This document shows, piece by piece, positions 53,503 to 63,327 of a stretch of 64,000 nt of DNA; position 1 is the stretch's first letter, and the number at the start of each line of letters is the position of its first letter. Below the pieces are notes generated by a model, which saw only the letters and a program-made list of their open reading frames with translations, was not told the origin of the DNA and did not search any database. The stretch spans positions 682,001 to 746,000 of the forward strand of contig NC_009706.1 of assembly GCF_000016505.1 (NCBI RefSeq), in the 5' to 3' direction. A program made the position numbers and the translations under genes. The DNA is from Clostridium kluyveri DSM 555. GTDB taxonomy: Bacteria; Bacillota; Clostridia; Clostridiales; Clostridiaceae.

Positions 53503-55506
53503 ATGAAAAACAAATCTTTATTTGAACCTATTAAAATAGGTAATATGGAAGTAAAAAACAAAATAGCAATGGCCCCTATGGGCGCTTTTGGACTTGTAGA
53601 TAATGAATGTTGTTTCAATCAAAGGGCTGTTGATTATTATGTGGAAAGAGCTAAGGGCGGTACAGGACTTATTATAACTAGTGTAGTAAAAGTAGAAAAT
53701 GAATTGGATAAGGTTTTAACAGGAGTACTGCCCATTACTTCAATAAATCCTGCAAAATTTATTATGACATCTTCAGAAATGACAGAGAGAGTTCATGCTT
53801 ATGGTTCAAAAATATTTCTACAATTGTCAATGGGATTTGGGAGAAGTGGTGCCCCGGGGGGACTTCTAACCTCACAACCTGTTTCGGCATCAGCTGTTCC
53901 GAATTACTGGGATCCAACTGTTACCTGTAGGGAACTTACAACCTCAGAGGTAGAATGGATAGTTGAAAAGTTTGCAGAGGGTGCTAAGATTGCCCACAAG
54001 GCAGGATTCGATGGTGTTGAAATACATGCAGTACATGAAGGATACTTACTTGATCAATTTACATTGTCAATATTTAATAGAAGAACAGATAAATATGGGG
54101 GAGATTTAAGGGGAAGACTTCAACTTCCTATAGAAATAGTTGAGGCAATAAAGACTGAAGTAGGAAGTAATTTTCCTGTAGGATTGAGATATAGTGTGAA
54201 AAGCTGCATAAAAGACTGGGGACAGGGAGGACTTGCAGAGGAAGACTATGTAGAAAAGGGCCGTGATTTAGAAGAAGGCCTTGAAGCGGCAAAAATTCTT
54301 GAAGCAGCAGGATATGATGCATTTAATGCGGATTTAGGAACTTACGATGCCTGGTATTGGGCACATCCACCTCTGTATCAAAAAGATGGATTATATCTTC
54401 CATATACTAAAGAACTTAAAAAAGTTGTGAAAATACCTGTTATGGTTGCAGGAAAAATGGGTATGCCTGATGTTGCAGAAGGAGCTCTTGAGGATGAAGC
54501 TGCAGATATGGTTACGCTTGGAAGACCACTTTTATGTGATGCCTATTGGCCTAAGAAGGTTTTTACAGGGCAAATTGATAGAATAAGACCTTGTATTGGA
54601 TGCCATACTGGATGTATGGGAAGAGGATTTGAAGGAAGGCCACTAAGTTGTACAGTAAATCCTGCAGCGGGAAGAGAGAGATACTATGAAGTGAAGCCAG
54701 CAGCTGCACCTAAAAAAGTTATGATTGTAGGTGGAGGAGTGGCAGGAATGGAAGCAGCTAGAATAACAGCTATGAGAGGTCATAAAGTTTCTATGTATGA
54801 AGGCACAAAGGAACTTGGAGGGCAGGTTATTCCGGCTTCAGTTCCTGATTTCAAAATAGATGACAGAAGATTGCTTGATTGGTACAGGAATGAAATGAAA
54901 GAACTTAAAGTTAAATTGGTTTTAGATACAAATGTAACAGAAGAAGTTGTAGAAAAGGAAAAACCAGATGTAGTCATCATAGCCACAGGTGCTAAAGAAA
55001 TCAAATTGAATTTGCCTGGGATAGAAAAGGATAAGGTTGCAACGGTAATTGAGGTTTTAAAAGGTAGTAAACAAGTAGGAGAAAATGTACTTATGGTAGG
55101 CGGCGGACTAGCAGGATGTGAAACGGCCCTTTATCTTGCAAAACAGGGTAAAAAGGTTACAATTATCGAGGCAAGAGATACCATATTAAATGCCGGCAAA
55201 CCAGTTCCTCATATGAATAAGATTATGCTTATTGATCTCCTTAAAAATAGTGGAGTAAATATTATTACAGAAACTTCTTTACTTGAGGTAACTGATAGAG
55301 GAGCTATTTTAATTGATAATAAATTTAAAAAGCAAAATATAGATGCAGATACCGTTGTAATTGCTGTTGGATTTAAAGCGGATAGGGAACTGTATAATAA
55401 ACTGAGAGATAAGGTAGCAGATTTATATCTTGTAGGTGATGCAAATGAGAGTGCAAATATAATGAATGCAATCTGGAGTGCCAATGAAATTGCTCTTAAC
55501 TGTTAA
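53503..55506 (+). CDS. enr: 2-enoate reductase
   Basis: Reduces the C=C of 2-enoates (EC 1.3.1.31) with NADH. 667 residues, the length of known clostridial enoate reductases, and the N-terminal part reads very like them as I remember them (KIAMAPMGAFGLVDN, FLQLSMGFGRSGAPG, EIHAVHEGYLLDQF). Domains: an old-yellow-enzyme barrel with FMN (1-340), a [4Fe-4S] loop (PCIGCHTGC plus LSC), and FAD/NAD domains from about 380 with VMIVGGGVAGMEAAR and VLMVGGGLAGCETAL. AGGAGGTAG precedes the ATG. It probably serves amino-acid or crotonate-type fermentation. Its promoter is unusually strong. Confidence 0.93.
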   Translation: MKNKSLFEPIKIGNMEVKNKIAMAPMGAFGLVDNECCFNQRAVDYYVERAKGGTGLIITSVVKVENELDKVLTGVLPITSINPAKFIMTSSEMTERVHAYGSKIFLQLSMGFGRSGAPGGLLTSQPVSASAVPNYWDPTVTCRELTTSEVEWIVEKFAEGAKIAHKAGFDGVEIHAVHEGYLLDQFTLSIFNRRTDKYGGDLRGRLQLPIEIVEAIKTEVGSNFPVGLRYSVKSCIKDWGQGGLAEEDYVEKGRDLEEGLEAAKILEAAGYDAFNADLGTYDAWYWAHPPLYQKDGLYLPYTKELKKVVKIPVMVAGKMGMPDVAEGALEDEAADMVTLGRPLLCDAYWPKKVFTGQIDRIRPCIGCHTGCMGRGFEGRPLSCTVNPAAGRERYYEVKPAAAPKKVMIVGGGVAGMEAARITAMRGHKVSMYEGTKELGGQVIPASVPDFKIDDRRLLDWYRNEMKELKVKLVLDTNVTEEVVEKEKPDVVIIATGAKEIKLNLPGIEKDKVATVIEVLKGSKQVGENVLMVGGGLAGCETALYLAKQGKKVTIIEARDTILNAGKPVPHMNKIMLIDLLKNSGVNIITETSLLEVTDRGAILIDNKFKKQNIDADTVVIAVGFKADRELYNKLRDKVADLYLVGDANESANIMNAIWSANEIALNC

Positions 55507-55830
55507 GGAAAATGAATACTTACTTAAAAAAGAAGTCTATATAAAAATATTATAATTGTATGTTCAAAAGCACAAAATAATCCTATTTTTTCAATTAAGT
55601 TATATTAAAATTATAAAATTAATAAAAATATATTGATTTTTTATTAAAATAGTAATATAGTATATGTAAGAGATGGTTTTAAATAAACCCATAAAAATAT
55701 AAATCTCCTATAAATGATATATGATGTGTATTTAGGTATTAAATGATTTAGACAAGAAAAAAGATGCCCATATAGGCGTCTTTTTTCTATGAATTATCTA
55801 ATAGGAAATAGTATGTGATAAAAAAGTAAG
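55507..55830. other. 324-base convergent intergenic region
   Basis: AT-rich sequence with one clear feature, the terminator at 55759-55788. Confidence 0.5.
55759..55788. terminator. Bidirectional terminator between enr and the CPBP protease gene
   Basis: AAAAGATGCC (55759-55768) pairs with GGCGTCTTTT (55775-55784) with one wobble; a T-run follows on both strands. Confidence 0.8.
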
Positions 55831-56496
55831 CTATGATATTTGTGTTAATATCATACTTAAATCCCATAAACTATGTATTACAATCGGGCATATTAAGGAA
55901 TCAGTTTCTTCAAAAAAATACCCAAAAATTAATGATAAAATTCCTACTTGTACAAAGTATAATGGATCTATATTATGATTATTTATAGATATAGGTATAT
56001 GTATCATTGCAAACATTAAACTAGTTATTATATTTGAACCAATGAATCCCACATATAATTTGAATTTTTGCATGATATATCCTCTGAAGGCTATTTCTTC
56101 AATGATACCTACTACCAGAAATGTATTTATAAAATCTGAGTAGGTAATATGTATGTTGAAATTTTTTGTCTTTACGATATTTATAACTAAGAATGCAATA
56201 CCTAATAATAGTCCAAAAGATATTCCTTTCATTATATTGGAATTTAATTTTAAGAATGAAATTGGATTAAGTTTTTGCAATTTTAAAATAACATATACAG
56301 GAACTATCCAAATAACTCCTTTTAAAATTGCCTCGCATAATGCATAGGAAAGGGAGGTGTTAGGTAAAGTTTTTTCTAATGCAGGCGATAATATTAATCT
56401 TGATATACTCCAAAAGACTAAGAGAAATAAAAAATATGCGCCCACATATATTAATTCTTGTTTTGTGGTTTTACGGTTTCTGTTCAATTCAATCAT
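55831..56496 (-). CDS. CPBP family intramembrane glutamic endopeptidase (Abi/CAAX-like)
   Basis: About 221 residues, eight or so hydrophobic segments. The three catalytic motifs are present: GIIEEIAFRGYIM (EExxxR), FAMIHIPI (FxxxH) and HSLWDLS (HxxxD). Roles of such proteins in Firmicutes include bacteriocin self-immunity and protein processing; no bacteriocin genes are near. The frame also allows a TTG start at 56511, but it has no ribosome site; the ATG at 56496 is preferred though GAGAGTAGGG before it is weak. Confidence 0.85.
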   Translation of the reverse strand: MIELNRNRKTTKQELIYVGAYFLFLLVFWSISRLILSPALEKTLPNTSLSYALCEAILKGVIWIVPVYVILKLQKLNPISFLKLNSNIMKGISFGLLLGIAFLVINIVKTKNFNIHITYSDFINTFLVVGIIEEIAFRGYIMQKFKLYVGFIGSNIITSLMFAMIHIPISINNHNIDPLYFVQVGILSLIFGYFFEETDSLICPIVIHSLWDLSMILTQIS

Positions 56497-56649
56497 CCCT
56501 ACTCTCTTCAATTTATTTATAAAGTGATTCTTAGGTTCAGATAGAATAAATTTATAATATCAAAAAGTAAACAATAGTTCAACATTATTATACATGGGAT
56601 ATGATTTTAAAGTATGTGGGGAAAAGTCATTAGATAAGTAATTTTAATG

Positions 56650-56680
56650 GAAAAAGACACTATATTTAGTGCCCTTTTTC
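56650..56680 (-). terminator. Terminator of the DUF1523-like gene
   Basis: On the minus strand GGCACTA-AATA-TAGTGTC is followed by TTTTTCC, just past the stop codon. Confidence 0.65.
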
Positions 56681-56686
56681 AAGAAT

Positions 56687-57073
56687 TCATTTTGTCTGTT
56701 TAGCTGTTATAATATTTTCATAAGATGCTAAAGGAATTATTCTAAATCCATAAGTTTTAATTTCATATTTTCTTCTTATCATAAGTCCCCTGTACAGATC
56801 TTCAGAATTAAATTTAAATTCTAGTATGCTGTTATCATTTTTAAAGGCCTTGATAGTGCCATCTTCCATTTGAGTATATATAATATACCGTATATCTTTA
56901 TTATTCTGACTTTTTATTTGTTTACTTGCAATGGTTACTACATAAGTATTTCTAAAAAAATGTGGAAGAATGGTTATTGCAAACCATATTACAATGACTA
57001 TAATTATTATTGTAATTATTTTAGTTCTTAAGTGTCTATTGGATTGAAACTTATAAAAATTATTTTTTCTCAT
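56687..57073 (-). CDS. DUF1523-like single-pass membrane protein
   Basis: 128 residues. A basic N-terminus, one membrane helix (about 18-38), then a small extracytoplasmic domain with NTYVVTIASKQIK, YIIYTQMEDGTIKAF, FNSEDLYRGL and KTYGFRIIPLASYENI, a pattern I associate with DUF1523. The function is unknown. The ribosome site before the ATG (GAGAGGAT) is adequate. It stands alone between oppositely oriented enzyme genes. Confidence 0.7.
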   Translation of the reverse strand: MRKNNFYKFQSNRHLRTKIITIIIIVIVIWFAITILPHFFRNTYVVTIASKQIKSQNNKDIRYIIYTQMEDGTIKAFKNDNSILEFKFNSEDLYRGLMIRRKYEIKTYGFRIIPLASYENIITAKQTK

Positions 57074-57384
57074 AAAATCCTCTCAATAAATACGTGCTTT
57101 TTTATTAATATTCTTGTTTTAACTAAAATAGTCTTTTATTCCTTCAAATTTAAGTATAGACAAATAATCTTTACCATGGCAAAAATCATAGATTTAATAG
57201 GAGAATTTAGCGTGATATAGTTTGAAGAGAATAAGTTCATTGTGGAGTTAACTATATAATAGATTTTTAATAATTGTTTATATAAGGTGTATATATAGAC
57301 AGAAGCCTGACAAAATAGTAAAATATAATTAGTTAGAATATTTTTTAAAATTGAATTACTTAATCTAATGAAGGAGATAATTTT
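57074..57384. other. 311-base divergent intergenic region
   Basis: AT-rich, with the ribosome site GAAGGAGATAA of the next gene. No other signal seen. Confidence 0.5.
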
Positions 57385-59430
57385 ATGGATGATCTTTATA
57401 TGAATAAAATTCAAGACATGGTAAAAAATATAATGAAAGATATGAAAAATTCTGAGGAACAAAGTATATATAAAAACTTATTTTCCAAAGGTAAAATTGG
57501 AGGTTTAGAATTAAAAAATAGAATAGTAATGACACCTATGGAAAATTGCCTAAATAATAAGGATGCTACTGTATCAGATGAGATGATTGCCTTTTATGTT
57601 GAAAGGGCAAAAGGTGGCATTGGACTTATAATCACAGAGGTAACAAGGGTAAATGATGAAAATGGAGTAGCTGACAGACAGCAATTATCTGCTGCTCATG
57701 ATAAATATATACCTGGACTTAAAAAGCTGGCTGATGCTGTACATGAAAATGGAGGCAAAATATTTATTCAGCTTCACCATCCGGGAAGACAGGGTTTTTG
57801 TGAGGTAAACGGTAACAAGCCAATGATGGCACCAAGTAGAACTCAATGTAATGTGGTACACCAGGAAACAAGGGAAATGACTACAAAAGAAGCAGAAGGA
57901 TTAGTACAGGATTTCATAAATGCCGCCTGTAGAGTTAGGGCAGCGGGTATTGATGGGGTTGAAATACACGGTGCTCATGGATATTTGATCAATCAATTTT
58001 TAAGTCCTTATACAAATAAAAGAACTGATAAATACGGTGGAAGCTTTGAAAATAGAATGAGATTTATTGAAGAAATAGTTATAGGAATAAGAGAAAAATG
58101 TGGACAAGATTATCCGGTTATAGCAAGGCTGTCCGTAGATGAATTTTTAAGAACTAATGGTGTTGAAGATGGAATACTTTTGAAAGATGGAATTAAAATT
58201 GCAAAACATCTAGAGAAAATAGGGGTTGATGCAATAGATGTAAGTGCAGGTATTTATGAAACCATGAATGTATCCTGGGAACCTATATCTTTTTCTCAAG
58301 GGTGGAAGCTGTACCTTGCAGAAGAAATAAAGAAATCAATTAATATTCCTGTAATATCAGCAGCAGTGATTAGAGAAGCAGCTTATGCAGATAAAATAAT
58401 AGGAGAAGGCCGTACAGATTTTGTGGGTTCTGCAAGACTTCATTTTGCAGACCCTGAATGGTCTAATAAAGCAAGAGAAAACCGTGCTTATGAATCCAGG
58501 TTATGTATATCCTGCCTTCACTGTATAGAAACCTTGTTTAGTGGAGTAGCTACAGGTAATCCTGTAGAGTGTAGTATAAATATTCAGGCAGGAAAAGAAT
58601 TTGAGTATTGTAATATGAAAAAAAATGGAGATGGAAGAGTGGTAGTAATATTGGGAGCAGGTCCTTCGGGACTTGAAGCCGCAAGGGTACTTGCCATGAG
58701 AAAATTCAAACCTATAATATTTGAGAAATCAGATAGGATAGGTGGTCAACTTAATCTGGCAAATAAACCTCCTAAGAAAGAAAAAATATCATGGCTTATA
58801 AATTATTTGCAATTACAAGTCCATAAGTTGGGAGTGGAAATAAGGCTTAATAAAATACCTACCATTGATGAAATTAAGAAACTAAGTCCTTATGCTGTAT
58901 TTGTGGCAGAAGGCTCAAGTCCTATAATTCCTGAGTCCATAAATGGTATTCATGGAAAAAATGTATTCACTATTGTGGATGTATTATCAGGGAAAACAGA
59001 AATTTATAATAAAAAAGTAGCAGTAATAGGTTCAGGAATGACAGGACTTGAAACTGCAGAATTTTTAGCATCAAAGAATAATGATGTAACTGTATTTGAG
59101 ATGGGAGATAACATAGGTGAGGGCGTATTTTTTCAAAATTTAACAGATGTTCAGGGAAGGTTAAAAAAACACAATGTAGAAATGATTACAAATCATAAAT
59201 TAATCAGCATAAGAAATAATACAGTGATATTTGAAATACTTCCTCATGGAGAAATAAAAGAATATGATTTTGATTATATAATCATATCATTAGGGACAAG
59301 TCCAAACAAAGAGCTTATAGATGAAATAAAGTCAAACTTTTATACAGTAAGGGTAATAGGAGATGCTGAAAAGCCTGGAAGAATACGAAATGCAATGGAA
59401 ACTGGATTTGAAAGTGCGTATAATCTATAA
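57385..59430 (+). CDS. NADH:flavin oxidoreductase / enoate-dienoyl reductase-like protein (OYE, Fe-S, FAD)
   Basis: 681 residues with the same three-part layout as enr but clearly a different subgroup. After a 30-residue extra N-terminal segment, the OYE barrel shows RIVMTPMENCLNN, IFIQLHHPGRQG and EIHGAHGYLINQFLSPYTN; the Fe-S loop is RLCISCLHC plus VECS; the FAD/NAD part begins VVILGAGPSGLEAAR and has VAVIGSGMTGLETAEF. Relatives are 2,4-dienoyl-CoA reductases and bile-acid BaiCD/BaiH-type enzymes. The substrate is unknown. AAGGAGATAATTTT precedes the ATG. Confidence 0.88.
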   Translation: MDDLYMNKIQDMVKNIMKDMKNSEEQSIYKNLFSKGKIGGLELKNRIVMTPMENCLNNKDATVSDEMIAFYVERAKGGIGLIITEVTRVNDENGVADRQQLSAAHDKYIPGLKKLADAVHENGGKIFIQLHHPGRQGFCEVNGNKPMMAPSRTQCNVVHQETREMTTKEAEGLVQDFINAACRVRAAGIDGVEIHGAHGYLINQFLSPYTNKRTDKYGGSFENRMRFIEEIVIGIREKCGQDYPVIARLSVDEFLRTNGVEDGILLKDGIKIAKHLEKIGVDAIDVSAGIYETMNVSWEPISFSQGWKLYLAEEIKKSINIPVISAAVIREAAYADKIIGEGRTDFVGSARLHFADPEWSNKARENRAYESRLCISCLHCIETLFSGVATGNPVECSINIQAGKEFEYCNMKKNGDGRVVVILGAGPSGLEAARVLAMRKFKPIIFEKSDRIGGQLNLANKPPKKEKISWLINYLQLQVHKLGVEIRLNKIPTIDEIKKLSPYAVFVAEGSSPIIPESINGIHGKNVFTIVDVLSGKTEIYNKKVAVIGSGMTGLETAEFLASKNNDVTVFEMGDNIGEGVFFQNLTDVQGRLKKHNVEMITNHKLISIRNNTVIFEILPHGEIKEYDFDYIIISLGTSPNKELIDEIKSNFYTVRVIGDAEKPGRIRNAMETGFESAYNL

Positions 59431-59438
59431 AAATTAAT

Positions 59439-59485
59439 CTAAAATATACTATAGATAATATTAATTTTACTATAGTATATTTTAG
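59439..59485. repeat. 16-bp perfect inverted repeat between the flavoenzyme and CmpB-like genes
   Basis: CTAAAATATACTATAG (59439-59454) and its exact complement (59470-59485). AT-rich, no strong T-run on the plus strand; a weak terminator, or an operator for the next gene 24 bases on. Confidence 0.55.
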
Positions 59486-59508
59486 TATTGTATATTTAAG
59501 GAGTATTT

Positions 59509-60321
59509 ATGCGTGATTTAACGATTTTAGGATTTTTATTCTATGATATAGTACTTTATATTGCCATATATGGATTTTTAGGATGGTGCCTTGAAGTTGT
59601 TTATGCAGCAGTTAATACGGGAAGATTTATAAATAGAGGATTTCTTAATGGCCCTGTGTGTCCTATATATGGTTTTGGAGCTGTTATAATTATAATTTGT
59701 CTTGCTCCTTTTAAAAATAATTTATTTTTGTTATTTATAGGTTCTGTTTTTATAACTTCCCTGCTTGAATATATAACTGGGCTTATACTTGAGAAAGTGT
59801 TTTATAATAAATGGTGGGATTATTCACATATGCCTTTTAATATCAAAGGATATATATGTTTGAAATTTTCACTTGCTTGGGGTATTGCTTGTATTTTTCT
59901 CGTTAGAATTGTTCATCCTGTTATTTCAGGTATAATTAATTTAATTCCATATATTTTAGTGCAAATTTGTGCTGTAATTATTATAATTTTATTTATTATT
60001 GATTTAATAGCTTCTATTAAGACTATATTGAAACTTAATATAACATTACAAAAGATTCAAGAAATAGGAATTAAAATAAGAGAAAAGTCAGATGAATTAG
60101 GTGAAGATATATTAGAAGAAGCTCTTGAATTTAAAAAGAAATATGAAAATTTTTCTAAAGAAACAATTGAACTTAAAAGAAGGTATATAAATCTTATAAA
60201 GAAAAATAGATTTTATACGAGACTTATTAAAGCATTTCCCCATGTTAAATCTAACAAGTATTTTGATTCCCTTGAAATTTTAAAAAAAAATGTAATATAT
60301 AAGGGGAGAAATAGAAAATAG
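59509..60321 (+). CDS. CmpB-like putative ABC transporter membrane protein
   Basis: 270 residues. About five N-terminal helices with YGFLGWCLEVVYAAVNTGRF, RGFLNGPVCPIYGFGA and YNKWWDYSHMPFNIKGYICL match the PF06541 group (named ABC_trans_CmpB, though transport is unproven). From about residue 190 a charged coiled-coil follows. AAGGAGTATTT precedes the ATG. No ATPase is adjacent. The following gap contains a terminator. Confidence 0.8.
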   Translation: MRDLTILGFLFYDIVLYIAIYGFLGWCLEVVYAAVNTGRFINRGFLNGPVCPIYGFGAVIIIICLAPFKNNLFLLFIGSVFITSLLEYITGLILEKVFYNKWWDYSHMPFNIKGYICLKFSLAWGIACIFLVRIVHPVISGIINLIPYILVQICAVIIIILFIIDLIASIKTILKLNITLQKIQEIGIKIREKSDELGEDILEEALEFKKKYENFSKETIELKRRYINLIKKNRFYTRLIKAFPHVKSNKYFDSLEILKKNVIYKGRNRK

Positions 60322-60448
60322 TTACTTGAGCTTTCTACAAAATCACTTAGGAATAGACTCAATTTTAAAGTTCATGGAAAATGTTGCAAAAGTATGGTAT
60401 AATTTTAATACAATACCTAATCCCAAAATTATTGTATATATTAAAAAT

Positions 60449-60482
60449 AAGTACCTTTATTTAGGTGCTTGTTTTTTGTTCA
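60449..60482 (+). terminator. Terminator upstream of the nad operon
   Basis: AAGTACCT (60449-60456) pairs with AGGTGCTT (60463-60470), followed by GTTTTTTGTT. It probably ends transcription of the CmpB-like gene, 128 bases after its stop. Confidence 0.75.
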
Positions 60483-60671
60483 AAAATTAGTTTTTATGGA
60501 TAATATGGATAAATTGTTTATAACTTATTCAATTAAATTTAATAAATCTGACGGTATACTCGATTTATGATTAGACCAAGAATAAATTTTCCGTATACAT
60601 ATTAGAATACAAGGGATAATAATATTATCATTCTTATGTTTATCGTATGTATTGTTAAAAAAGAAAAAATA

Positions 60672-60695
60672 GTATATACTGATGTATATACAGTA
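60672..60695. promoter_or_regulatory. Nested palindromes upstream of nadA, candidate operator
   Basis: TACTG (60677-60681) and CAGTA (60691-60695) flank nine bases, and GTATATAC occurs twice (60672-60679 and 60684-60691). A TATAAT box at 60709-60714 lies such that the palindrome would cover the -35 position. This suits a repressor of NAD synthesis (NiaR in many Firmicutes), but I could not match a known NiaR consensus. Confidence 0.4.
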
Positions 60696-60786
60696 GAACG
60701 GTAAATCTTATAATTAAAATATTTAATTATTTTAAGAGTTAGCTACTTAGTTATATGTATAAAATATGGATTCAGAGGTGTAAACA

Positions 60787-61698
60787 ATGGATGATTTATT
60801 TTTGGTAAATGAAATAAACAGACTAAAAATAGAAAGGGATGCCTGTATATTGGCACATAATTATCAACTGCCAGAAGTTCAAGATATAGCAGACATTGTA
60901 GGAGATTCTCTTGCACTCAGCAGGGCAGCGGCAGAAACTACTAACAAGGTTATAGTTTTTTGTGGGGTAAAATTCATGGCAGAAAGTGCTAAAATTTTAT
61001 CACCAGATAAAACGGTTTTAATTCCGTCAAAATATGCAGGATGTCCTTTGGCAGATTCTATAACCAAAGAGCAGCTGGAAATGGAAAAGAAAAAACATCC
61101 AGAAGCCGAAGTTATATGTTATGTAAATTCTTCTGCAGAAGTTAAGGCTGTAAGCGATGTAAGCTGTACTTCTTCAAATGCAGTGAAAGTAGTGCAGAAT
61201 TCAAAATCCAATAAAATATTATTTGTACCAGATGAAAATTTGGCAGGATATGTAGCAGAACAGATTCCTGACAAGGAAATCATACCTTGGGCAGGGCATT
61301 GCATTACTCATGCAAGGATAACTGTAGATGATGTTATCAAGGCACAAGAGGAACATCCAGAGGCTGAAATGCTGGTACATCCAGAGGTTTCGGAGGAAAT
61401 AAGGGAAAATGCAGATTTTGTGGGAAGTACTTCCGCTATAATCAATTATGCCAAAAATTCTGATAGCAAAGAATTTATCATAGGTACTGAGATAGGGGTA
61501 CTGCACAAGATGAAAAAGGATAGTCCTGAAAAACAATTTTATTTACTTAGTCCAAGACTTGTATGTGAAAATATGAAAATGACAAGACTTGTGGACGTAT
61601 ATAATTCTTTGATGAATATGCAGTATGAAGTTTTTGTTCCAGAAAATGTAAGAATAAAGGCTCTAGGTTCTCTTGAAAAGATGATAAGTATTGAATAA
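60787..61698 (+). CDS. nadA: Quinolinate synthase
   Basis: Condenses iminoaspartate with dihydroxyacetone phosphate to quinolinate using a [4Fe-4S] cluster. 303 residues, the shorter form usual in anaerobes. AHNYQLPEVQDIADIVGDSL is the N-terminal block, and the cluster cysteines are likely in KYAGCPLADS, WAGHCITHARI and PRLVCENMKM. GAGGTGTAAAC precedes the ATG. First gene of nadA-nadB-nadC. Confidence 0.95.
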   Translation: MDDLFLVNEINRLKIERDACILAHNYQLPEVQDIADIVGDSLALSRAAAETTNKVIVFCGVKFMAESAKILSPDKTVLIPSKYAGCPLADSITKEQLEMEKKKHPEAEVICYVNSSAEVKAVSDVSCTSSNAVKVVQNSKSNKILFVPDENLAGYVAEQIPDKEIIPWAGHCITHARITVDDVIKAQEEHPEAEMLVHPEVSEEIRENADFVGSTSAIINYAKNSDSKEFIIGTEIGVLHKMKKDSPEKQFYLLSPRLVCENMKMTRLVDVYNSLMNMQYEVFVPENVRIKALGSLEKMISIE

Positions 61699-61726
61699 AT
61701 TTATATTAATAAGGTAGGGATATAAA

Positions 61727-63316
61727 TTGAGAAGATATCTAGTTGATTATAATGAAAGTTTTGTTATTGACCAAAATTTTGATGTGGCTATAATTGGAGC
61801 AGGAATAGCAGGATTATATACCGCATTGATGCTGCCAAAGGATTTGAAAATAGTAATTTTGAGTAAGAAAGATATAGAGGATTGTGATTCCTATTTGGCT
61901 CAAGGAGGAATTGCTGCCAGTATAAAAAATGACAATAGGGAGCTTCATGTAAAAGATACCATAAATGCAGGGTGTTATGTAAATGATTTAGATGCGGTTA
62001 ATGTGCTTATAAATGAGTCGCAGGAAGCAATTGATAGTCTAGTGGAATTGGGAGTGGATTTTGACAGAGATTCTCTAGGCAATTTTTACAGATCTTTAGA
62101 AGGAAATCATTCCATGCCAAGAATACTTCATGTACATGGAGATTCTACAGGAAAAGGAATAATGGATATACTTATAAAAAATGTTAAAGAGGCTTCCAAT
62201 ATAACTGTTATAACTGATATTTTTGCTATGGATGTGGTTGATAGTGAAAAGATATATAAAGGTATAACTGCCTACCATAATGACAAGTTTTTTTATTTTA
62301 ATACTAAATTTTGTGTAGTGGCGTCAGGAGGAATTGGACAATTATTTTCAAAGACTACAAATGTAGATATACTTACAGGGGATGGCATTGCTATGGCACT
62401 TAGAGCAGGCGTAAATTTGGACAATATGGAGTATATACAGTTTCATCCAACAGCTTTCTATTCTAAAGATGTGAAAGATAAGTTGTTCTTAATATCAGAA
62501 GCAGTAAGAGGAGAAGGAGCTGTACTTAGAAATATAAACGAGGAAAGATTTATGGGCGAATATGATAATAGAATGGAGCTAGCACCTAGAGATATTGTAG
62601 CAAGAGCTATTAAGGATCAAATGGATAAAACTAAAACTGATTATGTTTATTTGGATGTAACCATGTATGATAAGAATTTCTTAAAACGTAGATTTAATAC
62701 CATTTATTCTGAGTGTAAAAGTCAAGGAATTGAAATGAATAAGGACTATATTCCTGTGACTCCTGCAGCACACTATTTTATGGGAGGAATAAAAGTAGAT
62801 TTATATGGAAGAACTAATATTGAAAATTTTTATGCAGTAGGAGAATGTGCCTGTACAGGAGTACATGGGGCTAATCGTCTGGCAAGCAATTCTCTCATGG
62901 AAGCATTGGTTTTTGGAAAAAGGGCTGCAGTAGATATATCTTGTAGAATGAAACAAAAAAAGTATTTAGACTATGAGGATATGAATAAAATAGGTATAAA
63001 AACTTTATTTAATGGATTTAAAACTGAACATATGAAAATTGATTTTTCTGTATTAAAGGAAAATCTAAAAAATTTCATGGAAGATACGGCGGGCATAGTT
63101 AGAAGTGTAGATAAACTTAAGAAAGTATTAGATTATATAAATAATGTTTTATATGAAATTGAGAATTGTAATTTTAGTGACATATATTCCATGGAAGTTT
63201 ATAATATGTATCAGGTATCAGGTGCTATTGTCACATCAATTTTAGATAGTAAGGCTTCTATAGGAAGTAATTATGTGGAAGAATATTCTGAACGTAGTTT
63301 AGTACGTCAAATTTGA
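61727..63316 (+). CDS. nadB: L-aspartate oxidase
   Basis: FAD enzyme converting L-aspartate to iminoaspartate; in anaerobes it uses fumarate or another acceptor instead of oxygen. 529 residues: VAIIGAGIAGLYTALML is the FAD fold, YLAQGGIAASI and VASGGIGQLFSKTTN follow, and RLASNSLMEALVFGKRA is diagnostic for NadB over succinate dehydrogenase. TTG start behind AAGGTAGGG. Ends 11 bases before nadC. Confidence 0.94.
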   Translation: MRRYLVDYNESFVIDQNFDVAIIGAGIAGLYTALMLPKDLKIVILSKKDIEDCDSYLAQGGIAASIKNDNRELHVKDTINAGCYVNDLDAVNVLINESQEAIDSLVELGVDFDRDSLGNFYRSLEGNHSMPRILHVHGDSTGKGIMDILIKNVKEASNITVITDIFAMDVVDSEKIYKGITAYHNDKFFYFNTKFCVVASGGIGQLFSKTTNVDILTGDGIAMALRAGVNLDNMEYIQFHPTAFYSKDVKDKLFLISEAVRGEGAVLRNINEERFMGEYDNRMELAPRDIVARAIKDQMDKTKTDYVYLDVTMYDKNFLKRRFNTIYSECKSQGIEMNKDYIPVTPAAHYFMGGIKVDLYGRTNIENFYAVGECACTGVHGANRLASNSLMEALVFGKRAAVDISCRMKQKKYLDYEDMNKIGIKTLFNGFKTEHMKIDFSVLKENLKNFMEDTAGIVRSVDKLKKVLDYINNVLYEIENCNFSDIYSMEVYNMYQVSGAIVTSILDSKASIGSNYVEEYSERSLVRQI

Positions 63317-63327
63317 GGTGATATGAT

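Larger units (their letters stand above)
60322..60786. other. 465-base region upstream of the nad operon
   Basis: Holds the terminator at 60449-60482 and a nested palindrome at 60672-60695 in front of nadA. The rest is AT-rich without a supported ORF. Confidence 0.55.

Noticed and set aside
55831-56511. Bacteriocin or abortive-infection system around the CPBP protease
   Set aside because: The family is sometimes linked to these, but no precursor peptide, modification enzyme or partner gene is nearby.
59509-60321. True ABC transporter for the CmpB-like gene
   Set aside because: The family name suggests it, but no ATPase gene or transporter motif supports it here.
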